From an uncultured Lachnospiraceae bacterium (GTDB taxonomy: Bacteria; Bacillota; Clostridia; Lachnospirales; Lachnospiraceae): 64,000 bases of DNA. Of the stretch, positions 50,133 through 58,175 are shown piece after piece (position 1 is the first letter of the stretch; each line of letters starts with the position of its first letter). The translations under genes were made by a program, and so were the position numbers. The stretch is from positions 1-64,000 of the forward strand of contig CAJOGN010000001.1 of the NCBI GenBank assembly GCA_905234245.1, in the 5' to 3' direction. The notes under the pieces are model-generated. The model searched no databases, had not been told where the DNA came from, and saw only the letters and a list, made by a program, of their open reading frames with translations.

Positions 50133-50534
50133 ATGACTGTCACAACGAAAAAAGAACTACCTTTCAATGTTATGCTAACCGCAAATCTAGTTGTTAAAAA
50201 AGTTAAATCAGAAAATCAAATATCAACAGAGACAGTGGAAGATGTCATTCTGGCTTCTGCATACAGTTATGCAAAATCCCGTGGCTTTGACCCATTTTTA
50301 ACATGCCACATTGACAGGTTTGCCCATAATGAAAAACGTGGTCTAGCTATAACAGTAAACTGTTTATGTAAGCGAGATAATTTAAGTGCAATGAAAAGTG
50401 CTATTTCCAAATCCATGGATAGTATTGGAGAAATTCTATATGTGATTTTTACAATCCATGATAGAAGTAGTAAATACGAAATCAATGATAAGATTTCGGA
50501 ACTACATGAATTCATTTATGATGAAGGAGAATAA
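50133..50534 (+). CDS. Unknown protein
   Basis: 133 aa with AAGGAAGC. Alpha/beta pattern with a helix E-D-V-I-L-A-S-A-Y-S-Y-A-K-S-R-G-F-D and a beta segment I-L-Y-V-I-F-T-I-H-D. No recognised family. 14 nt after the winged-helix gene and 2 nt before IF-1, so one operon. Confidence 0.55.
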   Translation: MTVTTKKELPFNVMLTANLVVKKVKSENQISTETVEDVILASAYSYAKSRGFDPFLTCHIDRFAHNEKRGLAITVNCLCKRDNLSAMKSAISKSMDSIGEILYVIFTIHDRSSKYEINDKISELHEFIYDEGE

Positions 50535-50536
50535 AT

Positions 50537-50755
50537 ATGCCAAAATCAGATTACATCAGGACCGAGGGAAGGGTAGTAGACGTTTATCCAAATTCTATTT
50601 TCAAAGTAGAGTTGGAGAATAAGCATAATGTCATGTGTTCCCTAGCTGGAAAACTCAGAATTAATAATATAAGAATTCTGAATGGAGACAGGGTAGACAT
50701 TGAATTATCTCCCTATGATATTAACAAAGGGAGAATCGTCTGGTGCCATCGCTAA
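50537..50755 (+). CDS. infA: Translation initiation factor IF-1
   Basis: 72 aa, exactly the usual IF-1 length, GAAGGAGA site. It aligns by eye along its whole length with bacterial IF-1: E-G-R-V-V-D-V-Y-P-N-S-I-F-K-V-E-L-E-N (10-28), G-K-L-R-I-N-N-I-R-I-L-N-G-D-R-V (38-53) and V-D-I-E-L-S-P-Y-D-I-N-K-G-R-I (53-67). IF-1 is a single OB-fold protein that binds the 30S A site during initiation. Phage copies are rare. It may bias host ribosomes to phage mRNAs or replace a degraded host factor. Divergence in the middle loop (H-N-V-M-C-S-L) is typical of real variation. Confidence 0.95.
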   Translation: MPKSDYIRTEGRVVDVYPNSIFKVELENKHNVMCSLAGKLRINNIRILNGDRVDIELSPYDINKGRIVWCHR

Positions 50756-50785
50756 TATATTACTAAAATTATAAGGAGAATACAC

Positions 50786-52111
50786 ATGATTAATTTCGAT
50801 TTAACAGCCGGCTTATTTCTCAAGGAGTTCTATTTTGGGCCGATGCCGAAAATCCGGTACCACATATCTCACAACGATCTCGATGGTTACGCATGCAATT
50901 TGATTACCGATATTGCATCAATTATTTCCAAAAAACTTGATATCTGCACTGATGAAACAAATGACGGACGCTATAATATCGCAAGTAACATTCCAATCCC
51001 TCGTTATCTCAATGACACTATAAACAACTTCTTTGATGATTTTCGTAATGAAATGCGGACTAAAGAAGTCTGGATATTGATTACAGACCTTGGTGGAATT
51101 GACCCGTTCGATCTGTATTCCGTTCTGAAGAGTTGCCGCAGAAAACATGGGAATTATACTACCAATATTCGTGTATGTATCCTGGATCATCATATTAACA
51201 CGATTCTTGATAGCATGCCGGAGGATACGAACAATTCTTATGTTCTTAAGAAAAAGGCGACTATCGGTAAAACGAAATTCTTCATGATTAATGCTGGAAT
51301 CAGTATCGAATACTATGGTAATATGAAAAAGTCTGCTGCAAAAATTCTTACAGATGAATTCATGAATCTTCAGATTGCGAAGGATGCATTTCAGTGGACA
51401 TCAATGTACCGCATCACGCAGTTTTCTGATTATGTCTCATCGTGGGATACCGGAAACTTTGGTTACTGGTACAGCAACAAAATTCAAGAAGTTGATAAGC
51501 AGGTTAAGTATAATCTATTATTCTCCCATTTTACTCAGCTTGATTATCTTAGCGGTACTGAAGATAAAAACGACGCTATGAGAAGGCTGTTCATTAGACA
51601 GTTAGTAGATTACTTCTCTGATCCACATAATCCAGGCACATTCCTTGATATTTATAATGAGATCGCAGAAGCACGCCTTCAGAAGATGAATGACGACTAC
51701 TTTGAATTCCTTAAGCTTGAATCCAAACGAATTAACCTTCTTGAGGCATTGACTGCGGGTCAGATTTTGCTCGAGATAGAAGGAGAATCTTATACTGTAA
51801 AGATTCCTGGTGAGACTCTGGTCAAATCCACAGACTATGACCCGGCATTGGAAAATATGGATATTGTCATATTCAAAGATACTGAGGAATTTAATTCCTA
51901 TTCGTATTCTCCTTATGCTCAGCGTTATCTCAAAGACCCCAGAGAAAAAAATGGCATTACTATCAGAATCAATAAGCATTCTAATGGTGATATCTCTATT
52001 GACATGAGGTCTCTCCACGACGAAATCTCCGTACAGGCAATTGCATTTGTCAATGGTGGCGGAGGTCATAAGAAGGCCGCTGGGTTCCCGATTATAGCTA
52101 ATAAGAAGTAA
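50786..52111 (+). CDS. DHH/DHHA1 phosphoesterase
   Basis: 441 aa with AAGGAGA. S-H-N-D-L-D-G (28-34) and I-T-D-L-G (~99-103) plus L-D-H-H (133-136) are the metal-binding motifs of the DHH superfamily (RecJ, NrnA, GdpP). Near the end, V-N-G-G-G-G-H-K-K-A-A-G is the DHHA1 substrate-binding motif. No RecJ OB domain, PAS or GGDEF, so a stand-alone enzyme closer in domain content to nanoRNase or cyclic-dinucleotide/pApA phosphodiesterases, but longer, with an insert between ~150 and 320. Its substrate could be short RNA/DNA or signalling nucleotides of host immunity. Confidence 0.82.
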   Translation: MINFDLTAGLFLKEFYFGPMPKIRYHISHNDLDGYACNLITDIASIISKKLDICTDETNDGRYNIASNIPIPRYLNDTINNFFDDFRNEMRTKEVWILITDLGGIDPFDLYSVLKSCRRKHGNYTTNIRVCILDHHINTILDSMPEDTNNSYVLKKKATIGKTKFFMINAGISIEYYGNMKKSAAKILTDEFMNLQIAKDAFQWTSMYRITQFSDYVSSWDTGNFGYWYSNKIQEVDKQVKYNLLFSHFTQLDYLSGTEDKNDAMRRLFIRQLVDYFSDPHNPGTFLDIYNEIAEARLQKMNDDYFEFLKLESKRINLLEALTAGQILLEIEGESYTVKIPGETLVKSTDYDPALENMDIVIFKDTEEFNSYSYSPYAQRYLKDPREKNGITIRINKHSNGDISIDMRSLHDEISVQAIAFVNGGGGHKKAAGFPIIANKK

Positions 52112-52146
52112 AAGAGAGAAGGGTGTTTTATGCACCCTTCTTTTTT
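52112..52146 (+). terminator. Terminator
   Basis: Stem aaaagagagaagggtg with its near complement cacccttctttttt, then T-run. Confidence 0.8.
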
Positions 52147-52203
52147 GTATTGAATTAAAAAATCTTTATGCTGACATTTTCTTAATTAAAAGGGGGTTAT
52201 ACA

Positions 52204-52704
52204 ATGATCGTTTTATTAAAGAATATGGATGATATTGTAGACGCTAGAGCATATCTGTTACATGATGAAAATTCTACACTAGATGCAGAATGTGCTGACT
52301 ACAAGAAAGAAAAGAAGAATCCCGAATCTTTCCCTCCTACCGTTATTAAGGATAAGAAAAAAACACTCATGACTGTAGGGTTTAAGAATTCTGACCTTCT
52401 TTTAGAGACATATGGTTTTGAATCAAGATTTGTTTCACACTATGGCGATGTTGCAATTTGGTTTAGTGATAAAGAGCTAAAGATGTTTTCTAAGACTTCA
52501 GTATTCTTTGTATGGACTAAGGATGATGTTGGTAAAATTACTGCATATGTATTCCATCCATTCGATTTTATTGGCTCTACTAGACTAAATAACTCCTTTG
52601 CTAACTATGTGAAGCAGGGTGGGTCTATCTTCTCGATTTCTCTTGTTAAGAATGACAGGAACCTACTGGGAGAAGACTACCTAAAGATTTATGAACTAAA
52701 CTAA
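52204..52704 (+). CDS. Unknown protein
   Basis: 166 aa with AAAGGGGG. Alpha/beta with I-V-L-L-K-N-M-D-D-I at the start and S-V-F-F-V-W-T-K-D-D-V-G in the middle. No motif recognised. Single-gene unit followed by a terminator hairpin. Confidence 0.55.
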   Translation: MIVLLKNMDDIVDARAYLLHDENSTLDAECADYKKEKKNPESFPPTVIKDKKKTLMTVGFKNSDLLLETYGFESRFVSHYGDVAIWFSDKELKMFSKTSVFFVWTKDDVGKITAYVFHPFDFIGSTRLNNSFANYVKQGGSIFSISLVKNDRNLLGEDYLKIYELN

Positions 52705-52705
52705 G

Positions 52706-52748
52706 TATAAAGGTATGAATCCAAGCAATAGTGATTCATACCTTTATA
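52706..52748 (+). terminator. Terminator hairpin
   Basis: Stem ataaaggtatgaatc with gattcatacctttat, 11-nt loop, right after 52704. Confidence 0.75.
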
Positions 52749-52756
52749 TTATTACT

Positions 52757-52767
52757 TATATATTATA
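52757..52767 (+). promoter_or_regulatory. Phage promoter-like element TATATATTATA
   Basis: Exact match directly after the terminator hairpin, upstream of the 3-codon ORF at 52798 and the gene at 52867. Confidence 0.55.
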
Positions 52768-52797
52768 ATAATGAATTAAATTAGGAGGTAAATATTA

Positions 52798-52809
52798 TGC
52801 AAGGCTAAA
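52798..52809 (+). other. Three-codon ORF with perfect ribosome binding site
   Basis: ATG-CAA-GGC-TAA behind TTAGGAGGT at ideal spacing, 58 nt before the next gene. A start-stop element of this type may load ribosomes or control the transcript. It could also be the debris of a deleted gene. Confidence 0.35.
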
Positions 52810-52866
52810 ATAAATGATCTATGGTCAGAACGATTGTATTAAATTTTAGAAAAGTGGAGTGTAAAT

Positions 52867-53328
52867 ATGAACGCTGAATTAAGAGAAAGAGCCAGTAGAC
52901 TCAGTGAAATTGCAAAAAACAACCCTATCCCCGATGACAAATGGGTAGACTTCATTATAACAGCCATGGAGCAGATGTATGGTGGTTATTCTATCGGAGA
53001 TGTATCAGATGGATATCATACTTATGATGAGCTATATCATCATAGAGCCATTCTTACTGCAGCTCTGATGAAAAACTTACCTGCAGAATCTGTGTGGAAG
53101 AGTAAGCAGCATGATGATCCAAATGTTCCTATGTATGATGGGATGTTTGTCTGTGGTATTAATACTCCAGAAGGTCAGGCAACGTACCATTATGATATCG
53201 ACCCCTATTGGGATTTGTTCGATGTGCAAGAACTTGATAGAGCTCCAAGATATGATGGACATACCCCGGAAGAAGCGATCATGAGAATCGCTCACATGGT
53301 AAAGCCAGGATGGAATCCTAACAAATAA
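52867..53328 (+). CDS. WDGH-type conserved phage protein
   Basis: 153 aa with GTGGAGTG. S-D-G-Y-H-T-Y-D-E-L-Y-H-H-R (46-59), W-K-S-K-Q-H-D-D, T-Y-H-Y-D-I and D-R-A-P-R-Y-D-G-H-T-P are the landmarks of a small protein conserved in many phages of Firmicutes and Actinobacteria. The final W-D-G-H is R-Y-D-G-H here. Conserved His/Asp suggest a metal site. No biochemical role is known to me. Confidence 0.7.
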   Translation: MNAELRERASRLSEIAKNNPIPDDKWVDFIITAMEQMYGGYSIGDVSDGYHTYDELYHHRAILTAALMKNLPAESVWKSKQHDDPNVPMYDGMFVCGINTPEGQATYHYDIDPYWDLFDVQELDRAPRYDGHTPEEAIMRIAHMVKPGWNPNK

Positions 53329-53350
53329 TTACAATATGGAGGAAAACAAT

Positions 53351-53917
53351 ATGAGCAAGAAAAAGAATATTACTACGGAAGACCTTTCCAAACTCTTTCC
53401 TGATTACACTATCACCCTTGATGGTGACCCCGACTTTTCTATCATGGAAGATGCTGAGAAGCGTACCATCGACATTGGCAAGAAAGGTAAAATTGACGAC
53501 AGCAGAAAGTCTGTGAATATCAACAAGATCACACTTGAAAAGGTTCCGGACAATACTAAAAATACCATTAAGTCTGACGAATCCGACATGCTCGGTGATA
53601 TTCGGAAGAATCTTAATGATAGTATCAAGACGTTGCATGATATAACAGATAAGATGGGTAAAGATTCCGCACCCGACGACAAGTACGATGATTTTGATTT
53701 TGGTGACGATTCCATGGACGATCCAACCATTCCGTATATTCGTGGTGTGGCTCATTCAATGCGTTTTGATGTTCTCGATGTATATAATCTCACTCCGGAG
53801 CGCATGATTGATATCATTAATGAGCTTCCAGACGACATTGTGATTATGTCAATCGATATAGACCCCTTCGATGATACAATCACTATCGACTTCGATCTTA
53901 AAGTAAACTTGGGCTGA
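53351..53917 (+). CDS. Unknown acidic protein
   Basis: 188 aa starting M-S-K-K-K-N-I-T behind TGGAGG; an ATG at 53336 is part of the site. Acidic, Asp-rich middle and end (D-D-F-D-F-G-D-D-S-M-D-D). GC-rich codons resembling those at 37.9-40.2 kb. No recognised motif. Ends at a terminator. Confidence 0.6.
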   Translation: MSKKKNITTEDLSKLFPDYTITLDGDPDFSIMEDAEKRTIDIGKKGKIDDSRKSVNINKITLEKVPDNTKNTIKSDESDMLGDIRKNLNDSIKTLHDITDKMGKDSAPDDKYDDFDFGDDSMDDPTIPYIRGVAHSMRFDVLDVYNLTPERMIDIINELPDDIVIMSIDIDPFDDTITIDFDLKVNLG

Positions 53918-53927
53918 TAGATAAGAA

Positions 53928-53958
53928 AGGGGAGGTTAATCCCTCCCCTTCTTATTTT
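53928..53958 (+). terminator. Terminator
   Basis: Stem aagaaaggggagg with a near-perfect complement cctccccttctt, then atttttt. Confidence 0.85.
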
Positions 53959-54013
53959 TTGTATAAATTCTCTAAAAAACAATAAGTTAATCTATAGAAA
54001 GGAGTTTTTACTC

Positions 54014-54520
54014 ATGTCTAAAAAAGCTAAAAAACAGGATAATGCTCAGATTGATGTGAATGCAGCTGATATTGAATCTGCTCTGAACACAGAAGAAAAT
54101 GAGTTTGGTGATATCCAAGTTGATATCCTCGATGATCCTATTGATGAAAAGCCTGTGAACAACGCTGAACCCGTTGAACCTGAAGATAAAAAAGTTGAGC
54201 CTATTGCTGAGCCTGCTCCCGAGGCACCAGTTGTTCCTCTTGTTCCTGAAGAGCCTGAAGTAGCTCCCGAGCCAGTTGTAACTAGAGCTCCAGAGCCTGT
54301 TCCAGTTCCTGATAAGAAGGAAGAGCCTGTTGGTGATATTAAAGTAGGTGCCAGTGTTAAACTGAATCGCTCTGTTCTATTTACTCTAGATAGACGGAGA
54401 ATTCCTTCCTTTGCATACGATCGGGTTTTCACCGTGACTCGTATTATCCCTGATAGAATTTTTATTCAGAATAAGATGTATACCATTTCTGTTAGTAAAA
54501 GTGATGTTCACTTAGTATAA
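54014..54520 (+). CDS. Pro/Glu-rich linker protein with C-terminal beta domain
   Basis: 168 aa with AAAGGAG. Lys-rich start, acidic segment, then a Pro-Glu-Val-Ala-rich linker (~55-105). The C-terminal ~60 residues (G-D-I-K-V-G-A-S-V-K-L-N to S-V-S-K-S-D-V-H-L-V) look like a small SH3-like beta barrel. It precedes the beta-helix protein by 38 nt with the same orientation. It could tether that protein or bind cell wall. Inference only. Confidence 0.6.
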   Translation: MSKKAKKQDNAQIDVNAADIESALNTEENEFGDIQVDILDDPIDEKPVNNAEPVEPEDKKVEPIAEPAPEAPVVPLVPEEPEVAPEPVVTRAPEPVPVPDKKEEPVGDIKVGASVKLNRSVLFTLDRRRIPSFAYDRVFTVTRIIPDRIFIQNKMYTISVSKSDVHLV

Positions 54521-54558
54521 CCTTACATTTTTTATTTTTTGAAAGGAGATGAGTCTAT

Positions 54559-56112
54559 ATGGCCAGAATTGTAAGCTCTTCTTATAGTCCAATTATTGGT
54601 GTCAACATTGTCACCACTCTGGACAATGGGGAGAAATCTGTAAAAGAGTACCATATTGATGACATGGTCGAAAATCTGCGTTATGTGGATGGGGAGACCG
54701 TTAAGAAAATTAGCGGTAGACTATCTAACATTAATTACAAAGGTGCTATGACCAGTCATAAGTATTCCGATCTTTCTACTCTTCGCTCTTATTTTGCAGA
54801 TGATGTCAAGTGCACTAGCATTGAAATCGATACTTCCACCGATTTCCATAGCTGTGTAACTGAGATTCCTGCTAGAGAAATTGTAGAGGATGCTGGTGTA
54901 CACGCAAGCCGTGTTCATACTGAGATGACTCTAGCTTGTTCCTTTAAGGCTACTCTGACTGACGATACCGAGGCTGAGTTCGTAGTCAATGAGGGTGATG
55001 ACCTTAAGCAGCTAACTTATATGACACGTGGTGGTGATGTTACTATCGACTGCCGTGTTGTAGCATTTAGATACAATGCAAAGATGAAGCCTCTGTCTAT
55101 GATCGTTGTTGCTAACGGTAGAGTTCAGATTATTGACTTCATCACCGTAAAGACAGTACAGGGTGTTTCTGTATGTCTGAATCCTTGTGCAGTAAGCCTT
55201 ACTGAGGCTCTTGATCAGGATGAAGATGGATATATTTCCATTGGTCCTGGTGAAACCAATCAAGGTTTCAATGTTAATAAGACTGCTGTCATTAGAGGCA
55301 GCAAGGCTGGTATTCCACCAAAGGCCCGTGTTAAGAATGGGATGAAGGATGAAACTATCCTCACTGGTCCTATTCAGTTTGCTGAGAATATTGATGTAAC
55401 TCTGGATGGTCTGATTCTGGAGAAGGATGCTTATCTAAAGTTCCACAATTCTCCCAATATAACAATCCAGAACTGCATTATCAAGGGCCTGATTCCTAGC
55501 ACTGGTTCTAATAGCTTCCCTCTGTATCTGGTTAATGGTGGAGACACCAAGCTGACTGTAATTGCCAACTACTTTGGTAAGAATCTCGTAACAAATACTG
55601 GTATCAAGATGAAGAATGCTCTTGAGCTGAATACTCCTATTGCCGATGGTTCTATCATTAATGGGAATTATTTCGAAGATGGTGTCTGCCGGAACAATCA
55701 TGTTTGTGTATATGATGCTGTTGATGGTGCTACCATTGAGATTTCCAAGAACCATTTCGAGCATGCAGCCAATGGTATTCGTGTTGGTACAAAGGGTGAC
55801 AAGCAGGTCACTATTAATGCCGAGCACAACTCTTATGATTCCACCGATCCTGGTGCATATGCTGGCCTGATGATTATCCAGCCCTATGCTACTCAGACTA
55901 TCTCCTTTGCTAAGCACGTTATCAATATTAACGATACTCAGCATAGTGATTCTGAGCAGCTGTTCTATCTGTATTACAACAGCGTTGGCGATACTCAGAT
56001 TACAGATGATCTGAAGCCCACTGTAATTGTAGATGGTGAAGTTGTCATGGCTCCAATCCCTGTCAATACAGACGGCGATGAAGGTAGCGGTGATGAAGTA
56101 GTCGCTGGTTAA
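54559..56112 (+). CDS. Right-handed beta-helix virion protein (putative)
   Basis: 517 aa with AAAGGAGAT. Residues ~270-450 contain repeated short strands with N-I-T-I-Q-N-C-I-I-K-G, I-I-N-G-N-Y-F-E-D and I-E-I-S-K-N-H-F-E-H, the asparagine-ladder pattern of pectate-lyase-type beta helices common in tailspikes and decoration proteins. N-terminal ~200 residues are a separate beta-rich domain. Codon use suggests abundant expression. No catalytic residues identified. A head or tail surface role is likely. Confidence 0.6.
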   Translation: MARIVSSSYSPIIGVNIVTTLDNGEKSVKEYHIDDMVENLRYVDGETVKKISGRLSNINYKGAMTSHKYSDLSTLRSYFADDVKCTSIEIDTSTDFHSCVTEIPAREIVEDAGVHASRVHTEMTLACSFKATLTDDTEAEFVVNEGDDLKQLTYMTRGGDVTIDCRVVAFRYNAKMKPLSMIVVANGRVQIIDFITVKTVQGVSVCLNPCAVSLTEALDQDEDGYISIGPGETNQGFNVNKTAVIRGSKAGIPPKARVKNGMKDETILTGPIQFAENIDVTLDGLILEKDAYLKFHNSPNITIQNCIIKGLIPSTGSNSFPLYLVNGGDTKLTVIANYFGKNLVTNTGIKMKNALELNTPIADGSIINGNYFEDGVCRNNHVCVYDAVDGATIEISKNHFEHAANGIRVGTKGDKQVTINAEHNSYDSTDPGAYAGLMIIQPYATQTISFAKHVININDTQHSDSEQLFYLYYNSVGDTQITDDLKPTVIVDGEVVMAPIPVNTDGDEGSGDEVVAG

Positions 56113-56122
56113 TTCATATAGC

Positions 56123-56164
56123 ATACTTAAAGAGTGATAGTACAAATGTACTATCACTCTTTTT
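56123..56164 (+). terminator. Terminator
   Basis: Stem aaagagtgatagtaca with tgtactatcactcttt, then TTTTCT. Confidence 0.9.
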
Positions 56165-56212
56165 CTATAATTAAAATTACTATAGAATAATATTTGAAAG
56201 GAGGTTTATTTA

Positions 56213-57193
56213 ATGAGCCTTGCAGACATCACATTTAAAACTATGTGCGAAGATGTGCTTACAAACGGTACTGATACAAGAGGCCAAGAGGTCAGACCAA
56301 TTTGGCCAGATACAAAAGAAAAAGCATACACCATTAAACAGTTTGGGGTATGTAACGTATATGATTTAAGAAAGGAATTTCCAGCTATTACTTTCAGAAA
56401 AACATATATTAAATCTTCTATACAGGAAATTCTATGGATTTATCAAAAGAAATCAAATAATATTAACGATCTTGGGCTTCATATCTGGGATGAGTGGGCA
56501 AATGAAAATGGCTCCATTGGTAAAGCATATGGATACCAGATTGGACAGAGATACGACCACCATATGATGAATATTGAAGATGCTGAAAGAGAAATTGAAA
56601 AGAATAAGAAACAGTATCCTTCATTCTCCATTGGTTCAAGACATATATATCTCAAGGATACATCATCTAAACAACCGGAACGACTCGTTAAAGCACGGAT
56701 TAGACTAGATCAAATGGATGCTGTAATATGGGATTTAAAACATAACCCATTTAGTCGTAGAATTATGACTAATATGTATTCTTTCCCTGATTTACTTGAT
56801 ATGGGTTTACAGCCTTGTGCATATTCTACTACATGGAATGTAACCGATGAAGGTGGAGATAAATTAGTTTTAAATCTGGTTGTAAATCAGAGGTCTCAGG
56901 ATATTCTTGCAGCAAATAACTGGAATGTCTGTCAGTATGCAGGTCTTCTCATGATGGTTGCACAAGTTTGTGATATGATTCCTGGTAAAATGGTTCATAT
57001 GATTGCAGATGCTCATATCTATGATAGACATGTGGATATTATTAAAGAATTAATTGAGCGTCCACAATATGATGCACCTACGGTAACTATGGATCCAGAT
57101 ATAAAGAATTTTTATCAGTTTACAAAAGACTCTTTTAAAGTAGAAAACTATAAGACTGGACCACAGGTAGAAAATATTCCAATTGCAGTATAA
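56213..57193 (+). CDS. thyA: Thymidylate synthase
   Basis: 326 aa with AAAGGAGG. R-K-T-Y-I-K-S-S-I-Q-E-I-L-W (62-75), catalytic Cys202 in L-Q-P-C-A-Y-S-T, N-Q-R-S-Q-D (225-230, dUMP phosphate/asparagine region) and H-I-Y-D-R-H are all present, so it should be active. It converts dUMP to dTMP using methylene-tetrahydrofolate. P-C-A rather than P-C-H after the catalytic Cys resembles the phi3T/B. subtilis ThyA branch as I recall it. DHFR follows 13 nt later and regenerates the folate, forming one operon. Confidence 0.93.
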   Translation: MSLADITFKTMCEDVLTNGTDTRGQEVRPIWPDTKEKAYTIKQFGVCNVYDLRKEFPAITFRKTYIKSSIQEILWIYQKKSNNINDLGLHIWDEWANENGSIGKAYGYQIGQRYDHHMMNIEDAEREIEKNKKQYPSFSIGSRHIYLKDTSSKQPERLVKARIRLDQMDAVIWDLKHNPFSRRIMTNMYSFPDLLDMGLQPCAYSTTWNVTDEGGDKLVLNLVVNQRSQDILAANNWNVCQYAGLLMMVAQVCDMIPGKMVHMIADAHIYDRHVDIIKELIERPQYDAPTVTMDPDIKNFYQFTKDSFKVENYKTGPQVENIPIAV

Positions 57194-57206
57194 TTTGGAG
57201 GATACC

Positions 57207-57746
57207 ATGAATCTCACAGATAAAATAAAAAATGGAAATGTATTGAGAGCTATTGTAGCAATTGATTTAAGAAATGGAATAGGTAAAGATGGAGATTTAT
57301 TATTTCATATCAAGAGTGATATGAAGAGATTTAAAAAACTCACAACTGGGCATCCAATTATTGTGGGAAGAAAAACGCTAGAATCTTTTCCATCTGGATT
57401 ACCTCTCCAGAATAGGACAAATTTAGTTTTGTCTCATGATGAATCTCTATCTGGAAAAGATATGTATGTATTTCATTCAGTAGATGATATTATTGATTAT
57501 ATTAATGAAAATTATGAGAATGAAACAATTTATGTCTGTGGTGGAGAATCTGTGTATAAAGAATTTTTCCCGTACTGTAAATATATAGATATGACTAAAG
57601 TTTATGATGATTGTGATGCTGATAGATTCTTTCCACGTATTACCCCTGATGAGTGGATAGTATCTCCCCAAGCACCATATGCTGATATGCGTAATTCAGA
57701 AGACAGCTGGTGTCAGTTCTATTTTATTGAATTTAAACGGAAATAA
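57207..57746 (+). CDS. Dihydrofolate reductase
   Basis: 179 aa starting M-N-L-T-D-K behind TTTGGAGG. I-V-A-I-D-L-R-N-G-I-G-K-D-G-D-L-L (~17-33), D-M-K-R-F-K-K-L-T, P-I-I-V-G-R-K-T-L-E-S-F, N-L-V-L-S and Y-V-C-G-G-E-S-V-Y are the NADPH- and folate-binding segments of DHFR in the right order. Length is normal. It reduces the dihydrofolate produced by ThyA next door. Confidence 0.92.
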   Translation: MNLTDKIKNGNVLRAIVAIDLRNGIGKDGDLLFHIKSDMKRFKKLTTGHPIIVGRKTLESFPSGLPLQNRTNLVLSHDESLSGKDMYVFHSVDDIIDYINENYENETIYVCGGESVYKEFFPYCKYIDMTKVYDDCDADRFFPRITPDEWIVSPQAPYADMRNSEDSWCQFYFIEFKRK

Positions 57747-57780
57747 AATGGGGATGAACTGAATCATCCCCATATAGAAA

Positions 57781-58113
57781 TTATCCCTTAGCTTCATTAT
57801 CTGGTGGTGTGGTATCATTATTAGAATTGACAATTCTGGTAATACCTAAAGATTTTTTCAGTAAATCATGAACACCACAAGATGCTAGTCCACTTACTGC
57901 ACCAGAGAGTACAGTTGAATAATTGATGATAGTATTGTCATTGAAACTAAAGACGATACTAACCAATACACCAACTACAATCATGAGTAGTGGAATATAT
58001 TTGTTTGGTAACTTAGTATAATTCTTGATAATGAAACCAACCAGGAAACAAGCTATAATTACACCAATTACAAAATAATTTTCAAGTTCACCAATCAACA
58101 TTTCACTATTCAT
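57781..58113 (-). CDS. Holin, Hol44-type (holin superfamily V)
   Basis: 110 aa with AAAGGGGA. Two or three membrane helices: Y-F-V-I-G-V-I-I-A-C-F-L-V-G-F-I-I (~13-30), Y-I-P-L-L-M-I-V-V-G-V-L-V-S-I-V-F (~39-55) and V-L-S-G-A-V-S-G-L-A-S-C-G-V-H-D (~68-83). The pattern K-x-x-K-L-P-N-K-Y-I-P-L between the first two, and the Gly-Ala-rich third helix with L-L-K-K, matches Hol44-like phage holins. It permeabilises the membrane to release endolysin at lysis. No endolysin is recognisable in the window. Confidence 0.7.
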   Translation of the reverse strand: MNSEMLIGELENYFVIGVIIACFLVGFIIKNYTKLPNKYIPLLMIVVGVLVSIVFSFNDNTIINYSTVLSGAVSGLASCGVHDLLKKSLGITRIVNSNNDTTPPDNEAKG

Positions 58114-58175
58114 ACCAATTTCCCCTTTTATTTAGATTGATATTAAATATATGTAAAAATACGGAGGTAAGAAAT

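Noticed and set aside
55435-56157. Minus-strand 240-codon ORF
   Set aside because: Antisense shadow of the beta-helix gene and its terminator; no start signal.
56213-57193. ThyA inactivated because P-C-H is P-C-A
   Set aside because: The catalytic Cys and all other motifs are intact, and an Ala at this place is, as I recall, normal in the phi3T/B. subtilis branch.
58137-58175. Longer start for the DUF5662 gene
   Set aside because: The CGGAGGT site at ~58162 fits the ATG at 58176. The extension would cover the promoter region.
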